From BJHL01 sp040378885 (lineage in GTDB: Bacteria > Planctomycetota > Phycisphaerae > Phycisphaerales > UBA1924), in contig JBKDAN010000050.1 of the NCBI GenBank assembly GCA_046316615.1, positions 1 to 64,000 of the forward strand: a DNA stretch of 64,000 nt, read 5' to 3'. Positions 51,401 to 57,521 of the stretch are shown here, in pieces; the stretch's first letter is position 1; each line of letters starts with the position of its first letter. The position numbers and the translations under genes were made by a program. The notes under the pieces were generated by a model. It was not told the DNA's origin, did not search any database, and saw only the letters and a list, made by a program, of their open reading frames with translations.

Positions 51401-51496
51401 CACGACCGTAGGGGCTGCACAGTTGTCGCCAGCCAGCGCAGCTTGGGCCAGGAGCAGCGTAAAGCTGACGCCCAGCGTGGTACACGTCTTCCGCAT
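48419..51496 (-). CDS. Secreted protein with six PPC-like repeats and dockerin-like C-terminus
   Basis: 1025 residues from the ATG at 51496. After a signal peptide ending AALAG, six tandem modules of about 120-130 residues follow. Each opens with a (N)D-x-C pair, contains W/I-FRY/FSYT, then DTTLxxFDxCGG, CNDDxxxxxLxSxV, and a VxAGxxYxIRVASW strand: a bacterial pre-peptidase (PPC)-like beta sandwich. Modules 3 and 5 (QCGGGGGNDIFYSYT, PCGGAGPDIFYAYT) are more alike than their neighbours. A seventh, degenerate module precedes two dockerin-like units (CDIDFNNNCVFPEDQDVVDFFNVLAG; the second has FNRDQVFPDDQD). No catalytic domain. Probably a scaffold or surface-binding protein. High GC3 like the secretin. 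Confidence 0.82.
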   Translation of the reverse strand: MRKTCTTLGVSFTLLLAQAALAGDNCAAPTVVTAGTTNWDNSAATDDGTDAPCATFGAGDGLELYFSYTPPTGVTSITVNTCGSGDTTLQVLAGCGGVSLACNDDSCVLSSQVSGVAVTPGSPVIIRVASWDSAAPVAITAGLLTIIESGGGPGLTNDDCATATTVVGGSTNYDSTGAADDGLDATCAFADNADVWFRYVAPAGVQTVTIDTGAGSIPDTTLAVFDACGGTQIACDDDSDPNGFRSRISGLSVVAGQSYFIRAASWNVSAGGPGVLTITESFTPPAAGDTCSTAVAITAAASPVAFDTSAAGINNNAPTQCGGGGGNDIFYSYTAGVTGQTSLSFCGSSYDTVVQVLDACSGAVLACNDDSCGLQSEVAFLTTAATSYIIQVDGFGVGSGAGSFTITEVPAVVPSNDSCATATVAIAGSNPLNNTFATSDGLVASCAFGGGPDQNDVWFSYTPATSGFVQFDTLASTALDDTTLAIFDECGGTEIACNDDAGTGLLSRVVFEVTAGEDYFVRVASFDGSTTGAGDLSITEGVLPPPANDLCTNAIAFTGSTVTPINFDTTLAASEGTNPCGGAGPDIFYAYTASVSGTAVISTCGSTFDTTLQAYDGCGGVAVGGCSDDSCGAQSEVTICVTAGTTYIIQVDGFGGASGVGQLTVTETAGGGTVANDDCTGATVAVIGTNDFDNNCATGGPGAGTCALGGADGADVWFSFTPTGTCYTFDTLASTGIGDTTIQLFDSCTAASAIGCNDDAGGGLLSSLTVAGLTPGQQYFVRVAGWGAAPARGAGTLTITDAGSCACDTYAAAPAGATAEAEACGVDANGGCNATPTPVFEALSCGAIISGTSWKDFGGAGLRDTDWFEFTITNTSDIRFTGRAQFTAQLALLNNQCGAGLAVLAEGAEQLAGCSNISLTANALPAGTYRLFVGMAAAQPDTVCGSGANDYWFRFESNDTGTCDIDFNNNCVFPEDQDVVDFFNVLAGADCGSCDSIDFNRDQVFPDDQDVIDFFNVLAGAPCPY

Positions 51497-51869
51497 GATG
51501 ATTCCCTTCTCTCGAAGTACCCGAACACACGATTGGCAGAATTCTGCCGAAACCGGCCCCAAAGAGCCGGACACACGATGAGAGACCACCGGCGCAGTGC
51601 CCTACGAAACGGTCATGCGAGAGTGCAGTCCGCATGCCCCACGAAGGCAATGCGACGGTGATCTCCACAATCAGTCTACTGGAACATCGTGCCCATGCAA
51701 GAGCAGTTTTGACCAAATTCGCGAATGTGTTGGAACCATGTTCCATTACGAGAGTTAGGCCCAGTCAACCCCCGAACGAGCTTGACGGGTCCGATCCGCT
51801 TGTTCTCGGACTACAAAAAAGACCAACGAGCGGGCTCGTTGGTCGCGTGAACACCAGACTCCGCTTTCT
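51497..51869. other. 373-bp intergenic region with a small palindrome
   Basis: No gene seen. It holds the leader of the PPC-repeat gene, the 15-base palindrome TGGAACCATGTTCCA (51731-51745), a partial GGAAC repeat near 51680, and the terminator at 51814-51844. The palindrome may be a regulator site or a GGAAC-type sigma box; evidence is sequence shape only. Confidence 0.4.
51814..51844 (-). terminator. Terminator of the DinB-like gene
   Basis: Stem GACCAACGAG/CTCGTTGGTC with loop CGGG; on the minus strand directly followed by TTTTTT. Confidence 0.85.
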
Positions 51870-52412
51870 TCAACCCGTCGCCGAACCAAGCCCCATGCAC
51901 CGCCGCCACGCACTCACCTGGCCCAGGTGCACCATCGGATGCCCCACCATCAAGAAGTTCACCGCGGCACCAACCGTCGGGAAGACCTCACGACGCGCCG
52001 GGTCCGGAAATGGCGCAAGCAGCGGTTCGTCACTCGTTGCCGTCGCCAGAGCATGCATCGCCGCTGCATGCGCCTTCAAAAAGTGCGCGCTCACCGCTGC
52101 CAGACTCGGGTACTTGGTGTTCTCCACGTCATCTTCGCAAGGTGCGCCGGCTTTGAACAGCGCGTCCCACTGCTCAGAGACCTTGATCGCAGCCACTTCA
52201 CTTTCAGGTCGACCCAGCAGCGACAGCACCCGCGCCGGATAGATCGCCAAGTGCCCGAACACGAACGTCGGCGTGTTCGTGTCGATCACCACGTTTTGCA
52301 GACCGCGAGGCTTGCTCCCGGCCTTTGCAGGGTCCACGTCCTTGAGCATGAGTTCCGCGTACTGAGCCACGCGCTTGGCGGATGGAACAAGATTCTGGGA
52401 GTGCTTTGACAT
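51870..52412 (-). CDS. DinB-superfamily protein
   Basis: 180 residues from the ATG at 52412. A four-helix bundle of the DinB/YfiT type is suggested by RVAQYAELMLKDVDP, NTPTFVFGHLAIYPARVLSLLG with a metal-type His, YPSLAAVSAHFLKAHAAAMHALAT, and FLMVGHPMVHLGQVSAWRRCMG with two further histidines; three spaced histidines are the usual metal ligands. Members are thiol transferases or of unknown function. Cytosolic. It diverges from the secretin gene across 291 bases in which I see no clear promoter. Confidence 0.78.
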   Translation of the reverse strand: MSKHSQNLVPSAKRVAQYAELMLKDVDPAKAGSKPRGLQNVVIDTNTPTFVFGHLAIYPARVLSLLGRPESEVAAIKVSEQWDALFKAGAPCEDDVENTKYPSLAAVSAHFLKAHAAAMHALATATSDEPLLAPFPDPARREVFPTVGAAVNFLMVGHPMVHLGQVSAWRRCMGLGSATG

Positions 52413-52703
52413 TGTGGGTCCTCGAAAACCGTGTGATTTTTTGCGATACGCCGGGCTGACGGCAAGCGGCCCGGCACGTTCGGCACGTCCTGCGCGGCCG
52501 TTTGATGCGGAATATGCAAGATAGTCGCTTCGATTTCTCACGCTTGCCCAAAGTCGCCCCTTTATCCATCCGACCTCACTGATGCGTGGTTGAAGGCGGA
52601 CGTACCCGCCGGATCGGCCGCGCATGTTCCGACAACCGGAGATGTGCGGTTCGCCCTGGTGGGCGGTGCCCTGAAGTCAGTCTTCCGCAGCGAGGATTAT
52701 GCA

Positions 52704-55112
52704 ATGACGAGCAAGCGCAACAACCTGAAGAATGTGATGGGCGTGCTGTTGGCCTTCGCCGCCGGGACGACGGTGGCTCTGGCCCAGGATACCACGGAGA
52801 ATCCGGCCCTCGAGCCCGCAGCACCCGCTGCGGAGTGGGCGCCCGCAGCCCCTGCTGACGCGGCGCAGCCCGAGAGCAACGCTGACGCCCAGAACGCGCC
52901 GGCCAATGAAGAAACCAGCAACGTTGTCATCGACGACAACATGACCGTCGACCTCCACGTCAAGGACGAGGACCTCGCCAACGTGCTCGAAATGCTCAGC
53001 ATTCAGAGCCAGAAGAACATCATCGCCAGCAAGGACGTGCAGGCTCGCGTCACCGCCAACCTGTACGGCGTGACCTTCTACGAAGCCCTCGACGCCATCC
53101 TCAACGTCAACGGCTACGGCTTCATCGAAGAAGGCAACTTCATCAAGATCTACACGCTCGACGAGCTCGCCAAGAAGCAGATCGATATGCGCAACAAGGT
53201 CAGCAAGGTCATCACGCTCAGCTACATGAACTCAGTGGATGCCGCTGAATTCGTCAAGCCCCTGCTCAGCCCCGATGGCCAGATCAAGGTCAACAGCAAG
53301 GCCGGCACCTTCACCGCCGCGGGCGAAACCCCCAGCGGCGCCGAGGACTACGCCCACGGCTCGCTTCTGGTCGTCTACGACTACGAAGAGAACGTCGCTC
53401 AGGTCGAAGAAATGGTCCGCCTCATCGACACCCGCCCCGCGCAGGTGCTCGTCGAAGCCACCGTCCTCCAGACCCAGCTCAACGAAGCCAACGCACTGGG
53501 CGTTGACTTCAGCGTCGTCGCCGACATGAGCTTCACCGACTACGTCGGCACGCCGCTCCAGGCCGTCAACAGCATTCTCGCCGGTAACAGCGACGCCGCT
53601 GTGGGCGGCGCGTCACAGGACCGCGGCGCCTCGGGCGTCGGCAGCACCGTGGGCAACGTCGCTCAGGGCGCTGGCGGCCTCAAGGTCGGTATCGTCAGCA
53701 ACGACGTGGGCGTCTTCATCCGCGCTCTCGACGAAGTCACCGACACCACCGTGCTCAGCAACCCCAAGATCATGACGCTCAATCGCCAGAGCGGCCGCGT
53801 TCTGGTCGGTCGTAAGGTCGGTTACCTCAACACCACGGCCACCGACACCAGCACGACGCAGAGCGTGGAATTCCTCGATACTGGTACCAGCCTCTACTTC
53901 CGTCCCTTCGTGACCACCAACGGCCTCATCCGCATGGAAGTGAAGCCCAAGGTCGCTGAAGCCGCGATCCGTCAGATCAGCGACATCGGCGGTAACCCTG
54001 TCACGATCCCGGACGAAATCACCAACGAAATCACGACCAACATTCTCGTCCGCGACGGTCAGACCGTCGTCCTGGGCGGTCTGTTCCGCGAGAACGTCAC
54101 CGTCACCCGCAAGCAGGTTCCGGTCCTGGGCGACATCCCCTTCATCGGCAACGCCTTCCGCGGCCACGACGACAGCACCAACCGCAACGAAATCATCTTC
54201 CTCATCACGCCCACGATCGTTGATGACGCGATGATCACCGAGTCCGGCGCACGCGGCAGCGAATACGTTGACCGCATCGTCGCCGGCTCGCGTGAAGGCA
54301 CGCTCTTCTGGAGCCGTGACCGCATCACCAACAACCTCAACATCGAAGCCGAGCGTCTGGCTCGCGAAGGCGACACCGCCGGCGCCCTCAACAAGGCTGA
54401 GCGCTCGCTGGGTCTGAATCCGGGCCAGCCCGAAATGATCCAGATGCGCGAGCGTCTGACGGGCAAGAAGGCCCCGACGACCAACCGCAGCTTCCTTGAT
54501 CGCGTGATCAACAAGGAAGCCGCTGAAAACCTCCTGCAGGTGCAGGCGGAAGAACTCAGCAGCAACACCACCGACAGCACGCAGCAGTTCAGCCAGACCG
54601 ATGTCCAGCCGACTTTCACGGCTCTGCCCGAGCAGCTCGCCGCGACCGAAGGCACTGAAACCTGGAACCAGAACAACTGGAACCAGAACAACAACGCTGA
54701 CTTCAACAGCTACAGCAACAACTACAACTACGACGCCGCCACGCAGAGCACCATGGCCGCTCTCGAGCAGCAGAACCAGAACCCCGTCGCGCAGGGCCTG
54801 ACCGAGCCGACCAACTGGCAGAACGATCAGCTCATGGCCAGCACGCTGCTCGAAGCCGTTGACACCACCAAGACCCTGCCCAGCAACTTCAACTTCACCG
54901 GCCCCTACGCCAACAAGTGGAACGGCCCCACCGGCTTCACGGGCGGCATGGCCAACTGGTACACCTACATGCTTAGCTACTACGGCCAGTCCCCCAACAC
55001 CCAGAACGCTCAGCAGAGCACGCAGCAGGACCAGACCTTCACCAACGTGAACGAGCAGGTTCCTGAAGTGCAGATGGAAACCAGCAGCCAAGGCTGGAAG
55101 GACGAAGAGTAA
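52704..55112 (+). CDS. Secretin (type II/IV secretion-like) with TPR and Q/N-rich tail
   Basis: 802 residues from the ATG at 52704. Signal peptide to about 27, then an Ala/Pro linker. N0-like domain near 78-150 (VDLHVKDEDLANVLEMLSIQSQKNII ... EALDAILNVNGYGFIEEGNFIKIY), N1-like near 160-250 (SKVITLSYMNSVDAAEFVKPLL, RLIDTRPAQVLVEATVLQ), and the secretin channel near 255-520 with IRMEVKPKV, TNILVRDGQTVVLGGLFRE, VPVLGDIPFIGNAF and FLITPTIV. After the channel come a TPR-like helix pair (AERLAREGDTAGALNKAERSLGLNP) and a Gln/Asn/Tyr-rich tail of about 180 residues. Outer-membrane export pore. No other secretion gene is adjacent. A strong terminator follows. Confidence 0.9.
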   Translation: MTSKRNNLKNVMGVLLAFAAGTTVALAQDTTENPALEPAAPAAEWAPAAPADAAQPESNADAQNAPANEETSNVVIDDNMTVDLHVKDEDLANVLEMLSIQSQKNIIASKDVQARVTANLYGVTFYEALDAILNVNGYGFIEEGNFIKIYTLDELAKKQIDMRNKVSKVITLSYMNSVDAAEFVKPLLSPDGQIKVNSKAGTFTAAGETPSGAEDYAHGSLLVVYDYEENVAQVEEMVRLIDTRPAQVLVEATVLQTQLNEANALGVDFSVVADMSFTDYVGTPLQAVNSILAGNSDAAVGGASQDRGASGVGSTVGNVAQGAGGLKVGIVSNDVGVFIRALDEVTDTTVLSNPKIMTLNRQSGRVLVGRKVGYLNTTATDTSTTQSVEFLDTGTSLYFRPFVTTNGLIRMEVKPKVAEAAIRQISDIGGNPVTIPDEITNEITTNILVRDGQTVVLGGLFRENVTVTRKQVPVLGDIPFIGNAFRGHDDSTNRNEIIFLITPTIVDDAMITESGARGSEYVDRIVAGSREGTLFWSRDRITNNLNIEAERLAREGDTAGALNKAERSLGLNPGQPEMIQMRERLTGKKAPTTNRSFLDRVINKEAAENLLQVQAEELSSNTTDSTQQFSQTDVQPTFTALPEQLAATEGTETWNQNNWNQNNNADFNSYSNNYNYDAATQSTMAALEQQNQNPVAQGLTEPTNWQNDQLMASTLLEAVDTTKTLPSNFNFTGPYANKWNGPTGFTGGMANWYTYMLSYYGQSPNTQNAQQSTQQDQTFTNVNEQVPEVQMETSSQGWKDEE

Positions 55113-55141
55113 ATCGTCCGCTGACAACTGATCACCACCCG

Positions 55142-55174
55142 ACCCCGCGGCTGAAAAGTCGCGGGGTTTTTTTT
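55142..55174 (+). terminator. Terminator of the secretin gene
   Basis: Stem ACCCCGCGGC/GTCGCGGGGT (55142-55167), loop TGAAAA, followed by TTTTTTTT. Confidence 0.92.
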
Positions 55175-55238
55175 CAATCAAGCGGTTGGAGCGAACAAGC
55201 CAGCGAGGGCGTGGACACAGCGATCTTCCCAAAAGAGC

Positions 55239-55267
55239 GAGGGGCCAGCGCCGTGCGCTGGCCCCTC
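55239..55267. repeat. Perfect 13-bp inverted repeat inside a larger one
   Basis: GAGGGGCCAGCGC / GCGCTGGCCCCTC with loop CGT. Flanking it are GAGCGAACAAGCCAGCGAG (55192-55210) and a near-complement CTCGCTCGTTGGTTTGCTCGC (55269-55289). It lies between the secretin terminator and the convergent aminotransferase and may end minus-strand transcripts. Confidence 0.6.
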
Positions 55268-55297
55268 ACTCGCTCGTTGGTTTGCTCGCTTCTTTGA

Positions 55298-56695
55298 TCA
55301 GCCGCGCTGCTCAATATCGAGCTCAGTCTTGAGTGCCTGCGCGAGGTACTCATACTCCGCAGGCGTGTTGTACACCTGCGCGCTCACGCGAATGATGCGT
55401 TCATTCGTGCTCATCAGTCGCCAGATAGGCACCACGATGCGGTACTTCTCCAGCAGCACATCCTGCAGCGCATCGTCGTAGCACGTGGGCCGGCTCTTGA
55501 GGTGCTCGGGCGGCTCAGGCAGCTTCAGCGTCACCATGCTGCCCACCATCGCATCGGGCACGCACGGCTGCATGTTGTACAGGGTGCCCAGGTGCCCGCA
55601 CAGAATCTTGCGAGCCTGCAGAATCATGTGGTGGTTATGGCGCATCAGCGCAGGCCATCCGCCAGGCAGAATCGCACCCATAGCCTCAATCGCTGAAGGC
55701 AGCGTCACCATCGCCGAGTAATCGTCGGTGCCCTGGTAGTCAAAGTCTCGAAGGAACAGAGCCCGCTCAGGACGAATCTTGTTCGCCCGCGCGCTCAGCG
55801 CCAGCGGCCGGAACAGACGCTGCTTGTCAGGCCGCACGTACACAAACGCGCTGCCCTTGGGGCCGCTCAGCCACTTGTGCCCGCTGCCGATGAAGTACGT
55901 GGGGTTGAGCGCACGCACATCGGTCGGAATCTGGCCCGGGCTGTGCGCACCGTCGAGCAGCACATCGATGCCCCGATTGTTCATCTCACGGATGATCGCA
56001 CCCGCAGGCAGCACCATCGCGCTCGTGCTGGTCACATGGCTGATGACAACCAGCTTGGTCTTCTTCGTCACACGCGAGATGATCGCTTCGAGCGCGACCT
56101 GCGGACTCTCAATCGGGAACGGAATCGCCGCCTTCACGACGACAATGCCCTGCTCCACGCGCATGCGCTCGAGTTCGTTGTGCAGACTGCCGTACTCATG
56201 ATCCGTGATGAGCACTTCATCACCCGCTGCAAGCGGGTGCGCCTTGAGAATCGTGCACATCGCGTACGTCGCGTTGCGCAGCATCGCCAGGTCAGCGGGG
56301 TTCACGTTGATGAACGCCGCCACGCGTTCGCGCGTCGTGTCCATCAGCCGCTCAAGGTCATACTTGAACAGCCGAACAGGGTCGCGCTCCATGCGCTCGC
56401 GGTACGCCGCCTGAGCGCGGAGCACGCTCTTGGGCGCGCTGCCATAGCTGCCGTGATTCAGAAAAGTCAGCGCGGGGTCCAACGCCCACAATTGGTGCAC
56501 GTGCCCCGGCACGCTCTGTGCCGGCTGCGCGAATCCCAGATTGGTCACGCCGACGTTCGCAGCGCCAACGGACTGCTCGGGAGGCAGCACTTCCACCGTT
56601 CGACAAGCGCGCGTCAACGTCGCATCAGCCGGCAGACCGGCCGTTTCGATGAGCGCGGGAGAACGTGTCGGCGATTTGTTGTCAAGGGGCGGCAT
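55298..56695 (-). CDS. PLP-dependent class V aminotransferase (isopenicillin N epimerase-like)
   Basis: 465 residues from the ATG at 56695; the frame upstream is non-coding in character. The N-terminal 60 residues are a polar extension. The family pattern follows: FLNHGSYGSAPKSVLRAQ, NATYAMCTILKAHPLAAGDEVLITDHEYGSLHNEL, ISHVTSTSAMVLPAGAI, DVLLDGAHSPGQIPTDVRAL with the PLP-binding Asp, and FIGSGHKWLSGPKGSAFVYV with the Schiff-base lysine in GHKW. C-terminal small domain present. Members act as cysteine desulfurases, epimerases or aminotransferases; the group with LNHGSYG is closest to isopenicillin N epimerase-like proteins, whose substrates are usually unknown. Confidence 0.88.
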   Translation of the reverse strand: MPPLDNKSPTRSPALIETAGLPADATLTRACRTVEVLPPEQSVGAANVGVTNLGFAQPAQSVPGHVHQLWALDPALTFLNHGSYGSAPKSVLRAQAAYRERMERDPVRLFKYDLERLMDTTRERVAAFINVNPADLAMLRNATYAMCTILKAHPLAAGDEVLITDHEYGSLHNELERMRVEQGIVVVKAAIPFPIESPQVALEAIISRVTKKTKLVVISHVTSTSAMVLPAGAIIREMNNRGIDVLLDGAHSPGQIPTDVRALNPTYFIGSGHKWLSGPKGSAFVYVRPDKQRLFRPLALSARANKIRPERALFLRDFDYQGTDDYSAMVTLPSAIEAMGAILPGGWPALMRHNHHMILQARKILCGHLGTLYNMQPCVPDAMVGSMVTLKLPEPPEHLKSRPTCYDDALQDVLLEKYRIVVPIWRLMSTNERIIRVSAQVYNTPAEYEYLAQALKTELDIEQRG

Positions 56696-56830
56696 CGTGC
56701 CATTCCTATCGGCTCGCGACGGGCGAGGAGGTGCAAAGTCCTTTTTGCGTTTCGAAGCGTAGCGAGCTGATCGCCACCCGAGGATTCCGCTGTGCAATTG
56801 CACAGCGTGATTCATCCTCCCCGTACACGG

Positions 56831-57424
56831 TCACTCGACAATCTTTGAAGCGTTCACGACCGCATCAATCGCCTGCGCCAGGGTCGCTGCCGCCTTCTCG
56901 TCACGTCGCGCGCTCGTGCTGAAACTCAGCTCGCTCGGACCCAGCCGATCATCAAACCCGCTGGTTGCGTGACGCAGGTACAGCGTCGCCCGACGCAACG
57001 CACCGCCGAACGATGAGCCACTCGCGTCATCATCGCTCGCTGAGAAGAACCCGCCACCCGCATAGACACCTGCCTGACCATTCGCGAGTATGACAACCCG
57101 CACCGTGCTGGTCGTCGCCGTTGTTGCGATGGGCGTGTCGCCCGCGCTGGGAATCGTGAACACGTGTACGTGGATGATCGTGCCCGACAGTTGCGACAGG
57201 TCCTTGCCCGCAAGCTCCCCGACCGGCAGATCCGTCAGGTATATGTCTGCAATGCCCGCCTTGTCCTGCACGAAAACCTGTGTCGGCAGCGTCAATGGCA
57301 GCCGATCGCCCGTCACCGCGGACTGCAACGTGCTTGACCCAGAGCCCCCCAGCAATGTGGCGCAACCCGGAATCACGACGCACACCGGCGCAAAAAGGAC
57401 ACCCGCCAACAGAAAACGTCGCAT
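56831..57424 (-). CDS. Lipoprotein of unknown function, 197 aa
   Basis: ATG at 57424. Signal peptide with lipobox VIPGC, Cys21. The mature part has two likely beta regions: LTLPTQVFVQDKAGIADIYLTDLPVGELAGKDLSQLSGTIIHVHVFTIPSAGDTPI and VRVVILANGQAGVYAGGGFF, then SFGGALRRATLYLRHATSGFDDRLG and a helical C-terminus (EKAAATLAQAIDAVVNASKIV). Envelope location is inferred; no known family. Divergent from the beta-helix gene. Confidence 0.7.
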   Translation of the reverse strand: MRRFLLAGVLFAPVCVVIPGCATLLGGSGSSTLQSAVTGDRLPLTLPTQVFVQDKAGIADIYLTDLPVGELAGKDLSQLSGTIIHVHVFTIPSAGDTPIATTATTSTVRVVILANGQAGVYAGGGFFSASDDDASGSSFGGALRRATLYLRHATSGFDDRLGPSELSFSTSARRDEKAAATLAQAIDAVVNASKIVE

Positions 57425-57521
57425 GAATGCACGAACTGCGCAATTTGTGCTTGATTGCTGCCGGTTCCCACGATAGATTCGCGACAGGCACTTCGAGGGG
57501 TCGCCAAGAGAGAGGTTGCGC

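Noticed and set aside
53613..55232. A 539-codon open frame on the minus strand
   Set aside because: Antisense of the secretin; composition typical of a shadow frame.
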